NCBI RefSeq assembly: GCF_011064595.1
Contig: NZ_JAALJI010000001.1
Span: 186,001 to 250,000, forward strand
Direction of reading: 5' to 3'
DNA length: 64,000 nucleotides
From: Paludisphaera soli
GTDB lineage: Bacteria > Planctomycetota > Planctomycetia > Isosphaerales > Isosphaeraceae
Each line of letters begins with the position of its first letter. Within the stretch, counting starts at the first letter, position 1. The notes beneath the pieces were generated by a model. That model did not search any database. It saw nothing but the letters and a program-made list of their open reading frames with translations, and was not told where the DNA came from. Made by a program: the position numbers and the translations under genes. Below are positions 53,001-62,600 of the stretch, piece after piece.

Positions 53001-56000
53001 ACGGGCGGGCCGTGGAGCGCGAAATCGAGCGGAAGCCGGTCGCGACCGATAAGTTGGGACTCGGCTCCGTGGCCTTCCGCGCCGACGACGAGCGCGGGGG
53101 CCGGTTCCTCGTTCGGGTCGCAGGGACCGACCGATTCGGCAACGCGATCGTCGCCGACCGGAGCCTTTACGTCTCCGGCAAAGACGACGAGACGACCCTG
53201 CGGCTGATCGCCGACCGCACCCGATTCAAGGTCGGCGAGCCGGCGAAGGTGAACCTCCACAGCCGCGGACGCGCCGGGACGGCCCTCCTGACGTGGGACG
53301 CAGACCGCATCCTCACTTACAAGATCGTGACCCTGGCCGAGGGGGACAACGCGGTCGGCTGGGATGTGGAGGGGCCGCAGTTCCCGAACTTCACCCTGAC
53401 CGCGACCCGGATGTGGCGCGACAAGCTCGACCACGCGCGGCTCGACCTGGCGGTCGAACGCGACCTGCGCGTGACCGTCGCCCCGACGAAGCCGCGGGTC
53501 GGACCCGGCGAGCCGGTCGAGCTGGAGGTGACGACCGTCGACCAGCTCGGCCGCCCGGTCGCCGCCGAGGTGTCGCTCGCCGTCGTCGATCAGGCCTTGC
53601 TGCGACGTTTCGCCGACCCGCACCCGCCGATCGGCCGCTTCTTCTACGATCAGACGCGAATCGGGGCCTTCGCCGTCTCCTCCACCAACACGTTCCGCTA
53701 CGCCCCGGACACCACGGCCGTCGCCAGCGCGATCGTCGACGAGGCCGAGCGGGCCGCCGCGGCGCTCGCCAACGCCGAGAGCCAGGAGGTCATGCGTCGC
53801 AAGCTCGCAGTCCTCGCCCCGATGGCCGCGGCACCGGCGGAAGCCCCGGCGCGCGGGGGAACGATGGCAGGGGGAGGGATGATGGGGGTGGGCGGGGCGC
53901 TCGCCGAGGATCGCGACAAGGCGGGCCGTTGGTCCGAGCAAGACATGCCTGGGCTCATGACCCAGGCGGGACAGGCCCTGGGATCGGACGCGAAGGCGGA
54001 GAACTTCGCGTTCTACGCCAAGAATCACGGCGACGTGGCGCTGGGTCTGGATTTCGTGAAAAGCCGAGAGTCCGCCGCCCCGCGCGAGCGGCATGCCGAG
54101 ACGGCCTACTGGAACCCGGCGGTCGTCACCGGGGCGGACGGCAGGGCGAAGGTGACCTTCCCCGCCCCGTCGGCCCTCTCGGAGTACCGGATCACGGCGA
54201 AGGGAGTCACCGGGGCCGAGACCCTCGTCGGCGAGGCGGCCTCGACCGTCCAGGTCCGCAAGGACTTCTTCGTCGACCTGAAGGTGCCGCCCGCCCTCAC
54301 GCAGGGCGACGCGCCGCGGTTCCTCGCACGGCTCCACCATGTGGGAGTCGCGGGGCCGGTCACACTCAAGCTCGCCGTGGCGGCCGGCGGCCGCTCGCAG
54401 GTCTTCCCGAAGACGATCGAGGTGAAGGGCGACGGCGTCGACGAGGTGCTGTTCGATCCCGTCGAGGCCGGCGAAGGCCCGATGCGGCTGACGCTCTCGG
54501 CGACCCTCGGCGAGAAATCCGACGAGGTCGCGGCCGAGTTGCCCGTGCGGCCCTGGGGAGTGCAGGCCTTCGCGTCGGCCTCGGGGTCGAGCGGCGACGG
54601 CGCCACGGTGTTCGTCGGCCTTCCTCAGGGACGCTCGTATGAGAATCCGGCGATGCGGATCGTCGTCTCGCCGAGCCTGGAGCGGATGATCGTCGAGGCG
54701 GCCCTGGGCGACGGCGTCCGCCCGCTCGACGCCGCGAAACTCGTCGCCTGGAACGGCTTCGCCCCCGAGACGACCGCCGACCGCGCGGCGGATTTGCTCG
54801 CGGCCACCTCGGCGCTCCAGTACCTCCGCAAGGTCCGGCCCGGCGACTCGGGCGACGCCCGCCGTCTGGTCGATCGGATCCGGGGCATCGTCTCGCAACT
54901 GACCGCTTCCCAGCGCGAGGACGGGAGTTGGGGGTGGATGGCCGCCGCGCCCGACCGGCCCGAGAACAACGCGCAGGTCGCCGGCGGCGACCGCTTCACG
55001 TCGGCCTCGGCGTTCTGGGCCCTGGCCTCGGCCGAGGACCTGGGGCTCCAGCCCGACCCGGGCGTGCGCGACCGGGCCGCCGCCTGGCTCAACTCCGCGA
55101 TCACCGGGACCAACCCCCGCGACCGCGACGCCCGCGCGGCGATCCTCCACGCCCTAAGCCTCCGCAAGCTCGCCGGCTTCGAGGCCGCCAACAGCCTGAA
55201 CCGCGAGCGTCAGAACCTCTCGAACGGCGCCCTGGCTTACCTGGCCCTGACCTTCGCCAACCTGGGCAGGCCCGAGCTGGCCGGCGAGGCGCTGGCGATC
55301 CTCGGCCCGAAGGCGAAGGCCGAGACCCCCGCGCCCGGCCGTCGGCCGATGCTCTCGTGGGAGGGCTCGGGCCAGTCGGCCGGACTGCGCTCGACGGCCG
55401 AGACCACGGCCCTCGTCTGCCTAGCCTACGCCCGCACCCGCCCTCAGGCTCCCGAGCTGGCCCAGGGGGTCGACTCGCTGGAGGCCCATCGTTCCGGCCT
55501 GGGCTGGAATCCCCGCAAGGCCCGGGGGCCGGCCGTCGCCGCGCTCGCCGCGTTCCACGGCAAGGGCCCGGAGGGCGGCGGCCGCTACAAGCTGACGATC
55601 ACCGTCAACGACCGCAAGGTCTCCGAGATCGACGTCGCCGGCGCGGCCGAGGCCGTCGAGGTCGCCGTGCCGGTCGACGCCGTGAAGGCGAACGACGCCA
55701 ACCGCGTCGCCTTCGCCATCGAGGGCCGCGGCACGTTCCATTACGCCGTCGAGCTGACCGGCTTCACCCGCGAGTTCGGGCCGGACCAGAATCGAGACGG
55801 CCGCCCCGCGATCGTCGACAGGCGCGTCTACTGGCCGACCGACCCGGAGCTGGACGGCAGGAAGCTCCCCGTCGGCTTCGGAGTCGCGGTGAACCCGGCG
55901 ACCTTCGAAAACGTGGCGACGCAGACGACGCTCGGCGGCAAGGCCCGCGTCGGCTTGGTCGTCTGGCGCAACATCCCGTCCGACACGCCGGACTGGGAGC

Positions 56001-58147
56001 GCGACTTCCTGATCGTCGAGGAACGGCTCCCCGCCGGGACGACGCTCATCGAGGGCTCGGTCGTCAGCTCGGCCGCCTCGTTCACGCTCGCCGACGGCGT
56101 CCTCACGTTCTACTTCCCGCCCGACCGCAACCCCGGCGGCCTCCAGTACGACGTCTTCGGCGTGCTCCCCGGCAAGTACCGGACGCTGCCGACCTCGGTC
56201 CGGAGCGCGGACGAGCCGGGCCGATTCCACGTCGGCGAGCCGGGCTCGTTCGGAGTCCTCGCCCCCGGCGAGCCGAATGGGGACCAAATCCGCACGACGC
56301 CCGACGAGCTGTACGCGCGGGGTAAGGCCCTCTTCGACGGCGGCAAGCTCGCCGAGGCCGCCGCGCCGCTCGAAGCCCTGTTCAACGACTGGACCTTGCG
56401 CGACGACGTGGCCAAGGACGCCTCGCGGATGCTCCTGCTGATCACCGTCGCCAATTACGACGCCCGCAAGATCGTGCGGTACTTCGAGGTCGTCAAGGAA
56501 CGCTCGCCCGAGCTGATCCTGACGTTCGACCAGCTGCAGGTGATCGGCAAGGCGTACCGCGACATCGACGAGCCCGAGCGGGCCATGATCGTCTGGCGGG
56601 GCCTGATCGAGGCCGGGTACGTCGAGGACGCCCGCGTCGGCGAGCTGCTCCGCCAGCGCGGCGAGCCCCTGGAGGCGGCGACGTACCTCGTCGACCTCTG
56701 GCGGCGGTACCCGAACACGCCGACGATCGAGGCCGACTTCTTCGGCCTCTCGCAGATCGTCGCCGACGCCGCCGCGCGGGCCGTCGACGACCCGGTCCTG
56801 CGGCGGAAGCTCGCCGCGGCCGGCGTCACGCGGTCGGGGCTGCTGCTGCAATCGGCCCGGATGATCCAGACCTTCCTGGCCCAGTCGCCGACGAACCCGA
56901 CGGCCGACGAGGCCAGCCTGGCCCTGCTGGGGACTCTCCTGGAGCTGGAGGACCACGACGGCGCCGTGAAGGCGGCGGCGCGCTACGCGGCGATGTACCC
57001 CAGGAGCCCGTTCCTGGACGGCTTCCAGTACAGCCAGGCCCTGGCGGACTTCCACCTGGGCCGCTACGACGAGGCCGTGACGCTGGCCGAGGCGATCGCC
57101 AAAGCGACGTACAAGGACGCCTCCGGCGTCGAGACGCCCAGCCCGAACAAGTGGCAGGCGATCTACATCCTGGGCCAGATCTTCGACGCCCGCCGCATGC
57201 CGGCCCGGGCCCTCGACTACTACCGACAGGCGGCCGACCGCTTCACCGACGCCGCCGACGCCGTCGCGTACTACACGCGGAAGAGCCTCCGCGTCGACGA
57301 GGTCACGGTGGTCCGGCCCCCGGCCGAGCCGGCCGTGGCGGCGGGGGGCGGTCTCCGCAACATCGCGGTCGCACCCGAGGAGGGGGCGGCCCCGGCCCTG
57401 GACGGCAAGGCCCGGATCACGCTGACCTACCGCAACGTCGCCCGCGTCGACGTGACCGTCCACCCCGTCGACCTGATGCAGCTCTATCTGGCCCGACGCA
57501 ACCTCGACGCGATCGCCGGCGTCGACCTGGCGGGGATCACGCCGCTGTTCGAGCAGTCGGTGACGCTCGGGTCGGGCGACGACTACGAGGACAGGACGAA
57601 AGTCATCGAGCTGCCCCTCGCCAAGAACGGCGCGTATCTCGTCATGATCCGGGGGGGGGACCTCTACGCCTCGGGCGTGGTCCTGGTGTCGCCCCTGGAA
57701 GTGGACGTTTTGGAAGAGGCGGCGCCCGGCCGCGTCCGGGTCGTCGTCCGCGACGCCCGCTCGAAGTCGCCCGCCAGCCGCGTCCAGGTGAAGGTCGTCG
57801 GCTCGGCCGACCCGGAGTTCCAGTCCGGCGAGACCGACCTCCGGGGCGTCTACTCGGCCGAGGGGCTGAACGGGGCCGCCACCGTGGTCGTCCGCAAGGG
57901 GGCCTCGGAATACGCGTTCCACCGGGGGACGACCCATCTAGGGACGCCGCCGGCCGCGAACGAGCCGGCCGAGGGGAGGCCGCAGCTCCAGGCCGGCAAG
58001 CCCGGCGATCCCAACCAGTCGCTCGACGCCAACCTGCGGATGCTCAATCAGAGCAACAGCATGAAGCAGATCGAGCGGCTCCAGAACCGCTACCAGGTCG
58101 TCCCGCCGGAAAAGGCCCCGGGCGCGGCGGCCGGCGAATTCCGCTGA
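50036..58147 (+). CDS. Giant alpha-2-macroglobulin-like protein without a visible thioester
   Basis: 2703 residues. The start is a TTG with GGAGG 8 bases before it. A signal peptide of about 22 residues follows (LVGFLIAAAGFAGASALA). Residues 25-520 are helical TPR-like repeats. Next come macroglobulin (MG) domains with the MG2 opening DTDRPAYRPGQTVQIRGVVR near 745. The A2M core YWNPAVVTGADGRAKVTFP lies near 1357, after a Gly/Met/Ala-rich stretch (about 1260-1290) at the position of a bait region. The helical toroid (about 1540-1840) lacks the CxEQ thioester. A DUF11-like region, TPR-like repeats and another beta domain follow. Bacterial A2M proteins trap proteases at the envelope; this variant cannot bond covalently and may be structural. 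Confidence 0.82.
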   Translation: MTPRRLPLVGFLIAAAGFAGASALADDPVPTPARSEAKGSPPPPAPAIPGDVVAALQEKKFAEARAALAGLRGKATDDDEQAYLEFLAAVADRLEGRRDPARESLRRAMEAHPRSVWIPKIRYELANLELASGDPARAEELARASALPLLADERKDRLADVYKAFARGLLKPDDPVTPPDPQGARELLIQARLLAKGAVAKAGLTVEIAEASRLIGDHARAVEELGARLKDYPDVPGRSAVRLALGEALRDAGRPVDARLAWTDLARDVEAMKPEARTRADDEARALALAQIPATYGVPAPPDESSLTLGVAALRRFLAAYPAHPRAVRAAFDVGESQRARGKSDAALAAFASFLNGEGFKAESEEARKDLAELSMTATYLSGEILLGQGRFDEAVAAWEGYLAKFPNGPRSADAQRSILEAGLRKADDQIRLGRYAEARALWSAFVAGNPLDPRVPEILFQVGQSHLPEKQFDQAVAAWSTLLGKFPGTEPAAHAQFLASSILEVEKGMLAEAVEGYKKIQVQPWAAQAAQRIAVMETKALTVVTPRGFRSGETAVLKIATRNLERLTFTAYKLNAESYFRKKHGFENVEALDIGLVAPDAEWTEDVPGFARLKPVETDYALTKLESPGVYVVKVTDQKSLQATTLVVASDLDAIVKTSREQVLVFAQDMKTGKGRPNARVLVADAGQVVLEAATGPDGVLLHDWKPPREGGCRLTYLVVDGPHVAGSHLGVQAGVSQGLAARAYLDTDRPAYRPGQTVQIRGVVRETKDGQYANVPGTVYRFETIDAAGRRIVARDVTLSEFGTFHETVPLDSSAPVGTYQLRVFQPGKSEFAGAFEVQSYQLQPIDLTIALPRTVYYRGETVEADVIARFHYGVPAANRPVEVTLPDGRTVRGSTDGEGKFHVAFPTEGYAEEQGLRLVANLPQDGVQAVGALRLAVKAFAIQVETTRDVYLGGETFDVTVRTSDAQGEPMAQELSAALVKIVDDHGRAVEREIERKPVATDKLGLGSVAFRADDERGGRFLVRVAGTDRFGNAIVADRSLYVSGKDDETTLRLIADRTRFKVGEPAKVNLHSRGRAGTALLTWDADRILTYKIVTLAEGDNAVGWDVEGPQFPNFTLTATRMWRDKLDHARLDLAVERDLRVTVAPTKPRVGPGEPVELEVTTVDQLGRPVAAEVSLAVVDQALLRRFADPHPPIGRFFYDQTRIGAFAVSSTNTFRYAPDTTAVASAIVDEAERAAAALANAESQEVMRRKLAVLAPMAAAPAEAPARGGTMAGGGMMGVGGALAEDRDKAGRWSEQDMPGLMTQAGQALGSDAKAENFAFYAKNHGDVALGLDFVKSRESAAPRERHAETAYWNPAVVTGADGRAKVTFPAPSALSEYRITAKGVTGAETLVGEAASTVQVRKDFFVDLKVPPALTQGDAPRFLARLHHVGVAGPVTLKLAVAAGGRSQVFPKTIEVKGDGVDEVLFDPVEAGEGPMRLTLSATLGEKSDEVAAELPVRPWGVQAFASASGSSGDGATVFVGLPQGRSYENPAMRIVVSPSLERMIVEAALGDGVRPLDAAKLVAWNGFAPETTADRAADLLAATSALQYLRKVRPGDSGDARRLVDRIRGIVSQLTASQREDGSWGWMAAAPDRPENNAQVAGGDRFTSASAFWALASAEDLGLQPDPGVRDRAAAWLNSAITGTNPRDRDARAAILHALSLRKLAGFEAANSLNRERQNLSNGALAYLALTFANLGRPELAGEALAILGPKAKAETPAPGRRPMLSWEGSGQSAGLRSTAETTALVCLAYARTRPQAPELAQGVDSLEAHRSGLGWNPRKARGPAVAALAAFHGKGPEGGGRYKLTITVNDRKVSEIDVAGAAEAVEVAVPVDAVKANDANRVAFAIEGRGTFHYAVELTGFTREFGPDQNRDGRPAIVDRRVYWPTDPELDGRKLPVGFGVAVNPATFENVATQTTLGGKARVGLVVWRNIPSDTPDWERDFLIVEERLPAGTTLIEGSVVSSAASFTLADGVLTFYFPPDRNPGGLQYDVFGVLPGKYRTLPTSVRSADEPGRFHVGEPGSFGVLAPGEPNGDQIRTTPDELYARGKALFDGGKLAEAAAPLEALFNDWTLRDDVAKDASRMLLLITVANYDARKIVRYFEVVKERSPELILTFDQLQVIGKAYRDIDEPERAMIVWRGLIEAGYVEDARVGELLRQRGEPLEAATYLVDLWRRYPNTPTIEADFFGLSQIVADAAARAVDDPVLRRKLAAAGVTRSGLLLQSARMIQTFLAQSPTNPTADEASLALLGTLLELEDHDGAVKAAARYAAMYPRSPFLDGFQYSQALADFHLGRYDEAVTLAEAIAKATYKDASGVETPSPNKWQAIYILGQIFDARRMPARALDYYRQAADRFTDAADAVAYYTRKSLRVDEVTVVRPPAEPAVAAGGGLRNIAVAPEEGAAPALDGKARITLTYRNVARVDVTVHPVDLMQLYLARRNLDAIAGVDLAGITPLFEQSVTLGSGDDYEDRTKVIELPLAKNGAYLVMIRGGDLYASGVVLVSPLEVDVLEEAAPGRVRVVVRDARSKSPASRVQVKVVGSADPEFQSGETDLRGVYSAEGLNGAATVVVRKGASEYAFHRGTTHLGTPPAANEPAEGRPQLQAGKPGDPNQSLDANLRMLNQSNSMKQIERLQNRYQVVPPEKAPGAAAGEFR

Positions 58148-58152
58148 GAATC

Positions 58153-58199
58153 GCGACGACCCGGCCCGCCCCGCTCGCGTGGGCGGGCCGGGTCGTCGC
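58153..58199. terminator. Strong bidirectional terminator hairpin
   Basis: A perfect 19-bp stem (58153-58171 with 58181-58199) around a 9-base loop, directly after the macroglobulin stop and before the end of the convergent HD-GYP gene. No T-run follows in either direction, so it may be rho-assisted or simply stabilise mRNA. Confidence 0.6.
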
Positions 58200-58207
58200 T
58201 CGGCGCG

Positions 58208-59362
58208 TCATCGCCGTCCCAGGGTCACGTCGACGGCGCCGATGAGGCTCTCCCCCAGGCCCTTCTGGCGGATCGCCTCCACATCCATCCGGCAGGCGAA
58301 CAGGGCGTCGATCACGGCGGGGTCCCACTGCACGCCGCGGCCCTTCTTGAGGATCTCGTCGATCTGCATCGGCGAGAGCCGCCGGCGGTACGGCCGGTTG
58401 CTCGACATCGCGTCGAACGAGTCGGCGACGGCCAGGATGCGGGCCTCGATCGGGATCTCGTCCCCCTCCAGGTGGTCCGGGTAGCCCGAGCCGTCGAGGC
58501 TCTCGTGGTGGTGCCGGACCCCCGGCATGATGTGGCGGAGCTTCTTCAGGTCCTGCAGGATCGTCACCCCGATCTCGACATGCTCCTGGATGCGGTGATA
58601 TTCCTGGGGCGTCAGCGGCCCGGTCTTCTTGAGCACCTCGTCGTCGATGCCGATCTTGCCGATGTCGTGCAGGAGGCCGGCGAGGTAGAGGTCGCTGCGC
58701 TTCTGCGGCGGCATCCCCAGCTCCTGGGCCAGCCGCACGGCGATCCGGGCGACCCGCTCGGAGTGGCCCGAGGTGTACGGATCCTTGGCGTCGATCGCGG
58801 TCGTCAGCGCGCGGATGATGCCGAAGAGCAGGTCCTTCAGCTCCGCGTAGATCGTCGCGTTGTTCGCCTGAGTGGCGATGAGCGAGGCGATGTACTGGGC
58901 CCGCTCGACTTCCAGCGGGCCGATGGCCTGGCCCGACTGGGGATTGACGACCACCAGCGCCCCGGCCGATCCGGCGGCGACGACCGCGAAGCTCCGCACC
59001 GACTCGGGTGCCGGGGCCGGCCCCGCCTGGGCGTCGTCGACGATCTGGACCGCGTCCCGGGCGAAGGGCGCCGCGAGCAGTCGATAGTCCGAGGCCGAGA
59101 CGCCGAGGACCTCCCCGCTGACGATGACCTCCTCGTAATCGCTCGCCGGCACCCACGCGGTCGCCTCCACGCCCAGCGACGCTCGCAGGACGTTCGTCGC
59201 CAGGGTCTGGAACCGCGACGGGGCGTCCGAGATCTTGAGCCGGCGGATCAAGCGGCCGATCACGACGTGCTCCCCCTCCTCCACGGTCGTCGAGCCTTCC
59301 GCGCCGTCGATCATCCTGGAGGGGTCGACCTGTGACGCCCGCTCCTGGGGTTCCGCGTGCAT
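58208..59362 (-). CDS. GAF-like plus HD-GYP domain signalling protein
   Basis: 384 residues. Residues 30-165 resemble a GAF-type sensor domain. The HD-GYP domain has H200, GLLHDIGKIGI with the HD pair (232-233), HVEIG, HHHESLDGSGYP (283-294) and the final metal-binding D313-S-F-D-A. HD-GYP proteins degrade cyclic di-GMP or related cyclic dinucleotides; all the metal-binding residues are here, so it should be active. GGGAGG before the ATG at 59362 fixes the start. It is divergent from the second kinase and convergent with the macroglobulin. The signal sensed by the GAF part is unknown. Confidence 0.9.
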   Translation of the reverse strand: MHAEPQERASQVDPSRMIDGAEGSTTVEEGEHVVIGRLIRRLKISDAPSRFQTLATNVLRASLGVEATAWVPASDYEEVIVSGEVLGVSASDYRLLAAPFARDAVQIVDDAQAGPAPAPESVRSFAVVAAGSAGALVVVNPQSGQAIGPLEVERAQYIASLIATQANNATIYAELKDLLFGIIRALTTAIDAKDPYTSGHSERVARIAVRLAQELGMPPQKRSDLYLAGLLHDIGKIGIDDEVLKKTGPLTPQEYHRIQEHVEIGVTILQDLKKLRHIMPGVRHHHESLDGSGYPDHLEGDEIPIEARILAVADSFDAMSSNRPYRRRLSPMQIDEILKKGRGVQWDPAVIDALFACRMDVEAIRQKGLGESLIGAVDVTLGRR

Positions 59363-59651
59363 GTTCGATCCTCCCCTCGGCCCATGGCTCGACCCCCGAC
59401 GGGGGATCGGACTTCCGTCACCCACGGAGAAGCTTAGGACACGTCTCGCCGCGGCGTCGGGAAACCCGGCCCGTCCCGGCCGCGCGTCGCCCGGACGCCA
59501 CACGCCCTGGACAACCCGCACGGCGAAGCCTAGTGGATTGGATGGGAGATCGCGCGGTCGACCTTCCGGATCGTCGGGGATCCGGCCCGGGTCGCGGACG
59601 ACGGGACGCCCCCCGTCGCAAGACCTTCCCGTTGGAGAGGGCCCCAGACTC

Positions 59652-62600
59652 ATGGCCGGCGACCGCTCGAGCGAGAGGGAAGACGAGGCGCTGTTCGCAG
59701 CCTGGGATCTCGAATCGGACCGATCGATCGAATCCTTCCGCCCGTCTCGGGTCGGCGCCCCCGGGCCGCACGTCAAGCCCGGCGGCCGATCGTCGCGCCC
59801 CGGGGAGATCGAGGGCGTCGAGGACCGGAGCGAACGCCGGGCGGGCTCCGCCGGCGGATCCCCCGCCGTCGATCTCGGGGCCGTACCCGACACGATCGAG
59901 TATCGGGACGGCGAGGGCCCCCGGCGGGCCTCCCGCCCGTCGGGCGCGACCGTCGAGCTGCCCCGGCCCGGCGAAGAGGTCGCGGGGTTCCGCCTGATCG
60001 CCGAGCTGGGCCGGGGGGCCTTCGCCCGCGTCTTTCTCGCCGAGGAGGCGAGCCTCGGCGGCCGGCACGTCGCCCTCAAGATCTCGGCGGCCGAAGGGGA
60101 CGAGCCCCAGATCCTGGCCCGGCTCCAGCACGCCCACATCGTGCCCGTCCACTCGGTGCGCGACGACCCGGAGACCGGGCTTCGCCTGCTCTGCATGCCG
60201 TTCCTCGGCGGGGCGAACCTGGCCCAGGTCATGGAGGAGACGCACGCCTCCCGGGCGTCGAACGCGAAGGGGCGGAGCCTCGTGGAGGCCCTCGACCAGC
60301 TCAGCCGACGTTTCCCCTCGCATGTGGAGGAGAGCCTCGCCGCGAGCCGGAGGCCTCCCCAACGCCCGCGGTCCGGCTCGCGGACGCTGTCGCGAGACGG
60401 GCATTCCCTCCGCATCGATCCCCCGGCGGCCCGCTCGCGAGGCCCCGCCGAAGCTGAGCCGTGCGATCGCCCCTCGAGGCGGTTCGCCCGCCTGCGTGGG
60501 ATGCTCGACCGGGGCGCCCACCGCGCGAGTTCCGGCCGCTCGGGGCCCGAGGACGACATGGAGCCCTCGCGACGGTTCCTCCGAGGGGCCGACGTGGTGC
60601 GGGCCTCGGTCTGGATCGTCGCCCGGCTGGCCGAGGGCCTGGAGCATGCCCACTCGCGGGGCCTCCTTCATCGCGACCTGAAGCCTTCGAACGTGCTGAT
60701 CGCGGCCGACGGCACTCCGATGCTTCTGGACTTCAACCTCGCGGTCGACTCCGACGGCGCCGACCCGGGCGACGAGACGGTCGCCCGGGCGATGCTCGGC
60801 GGGACGCTCCCCTACATGGCCCCCGAACACCTGGACGCGCTCGACCCCGAGGGCACAACGCCTCCCGACGCCGTCGACGAGCGATCCGACCTCTACTCCC
60901 TGGGCCTGATCCTCTTCGAGATGATCGCCGGGGAGCCGGCCTTCGAGGCGGTCCCTCGCGTCGGCAGCTCGCTCCAGGCCCTTCGCCGGATGGTCGAGGA
61001 GCGACGACGGCCCCCCCCTTCGCTCCGAGCCCGCGTCCCCGGCGTCCCCCCCAGCCTCGCGGCCCTGACGGCGAAGTGCCTCGACCCCGATCCGTCCCGG
61101 CGGCATCGGAGCGCGGGGGACCTCGCGGAGGACCTGCGCCGCTTCCTCGACGACCTGCCCATGAAGCACGCGCCCGAGCCCAGCCTGGTCGAGCGGGGCC
61201 GGAAGTGGGCTCGTCGGCATCCGGCGCTCAGCTCGTCGACCTCGACGGCCCTGGCGTGCACCGTCCTCCTTGGAGTGACGGTCGTCTGCGCGATCCAGAC
61301 CTATGAGGCGATGCAGGGGCTCCAGGCGAGGCTCAAGCTCCGGGCCTTCCTGCACGACGCCCTGGAATGCCGTTTCCTGCTCAACACGTTCGACGAGGAG
61401 GACGCACGGCTCAGACGCGGCGTCGACCTCGCCGCGTCGACCCTGAAAGCCGTCGGGACCGAAGGCTCGGGACCGGGGTGGAAGGGCGGGGCGAGTTGGG
61501 TCGGGAGGCTCACGACGGACGAGCAGGCCGCCGTGCGGCTCGCGGCCGCCGACCTCGTCCTGGAGGAAGTGCACGCCCGGGTGGTCCTGGCGGGACGGCG
61601 GGGATCCGAGGAACGCCGCCGCGAGACCCTGAACAGGGCGATCGCGAGGCTCGACCGGCTGCAGGCGAGCCTCGATCCGGCGCCTTCCATCCTGTTCCGC
61701 CAGCGTTCGCGCTACCGCGCGGCGCTGGGGGACGGCCCGGGTGCGGAGGCCGACCGCGCCGAGGCCGAGTCGCGCATCCCCTCGACCTGCCACGAGTGGA
61801 CGGACCTGGGGATGTTCCTGCTCTCGACCGGCGACGTGGCCGGCGCCGAGCAAGCCCTGGGTCGCGCGCTGGCCCTCGACGTGACCTCGTTCTGGGCCTG
61901 GTTCGGGCTGGGTCACTGCCACTTCGAGCAGGGGCGGTTCGCCGAGGCCGCCGGCGACTTCACCGCCTGCGCCGTGAGCCGCCCGGAATTCGCCTGGGGC
62001 CACTTCAATCGGGGGCTCGCGCTGGCCCGCGCCGGGCGGCCGGCCGAGGCCCGCGACGCCTACTCCCGGGCGCTCGCCATCGATCCCGACTTCATCGAGG
62101 CCCGCGTCGACCGCGGGATGGTCGAGCTGGAACTCGGCGACGCGGCCGCCGCCGAGGCCGACCTGCGGCTCGGCCTCGGCCGAGGCCGTCGCGATCGCTG
62201 GGTGCTGGCGGCGCTCGGCGACGCCCTCTCCCGCCAGGACAAGACGTCCGAGGCCGAACGGCTGTACGCGGACCTCCTGTCCCGCTCGCCTCGCGATGCG
62301 GCGGTCCGGACGGCGCGGGGGCTCGTCCGGCTCCAGTACGATCCGAAGGGGGCGAAGGAGGATTTCGCGGCCGTCCTGGCCGACGAGCCTCGCCACGGCA
62401 TGGCCCACTACGGCATGGCCCGGACGATCCGGGAGTCCGACCCGGCCGCCGCCCTGGATCACCTGGACCGGGCCTTGCAGGCCGAACCCGACCTGTTCGA
62501 GGCCGTGGAGCTGCGGGCGCTGGAGCGGGCTCGCCGCGGCGATCGCGGTGCCCTCGACGACGTCGAGCGGCTGGTCGGGAGGCCCACCCCCAACCGCCTC

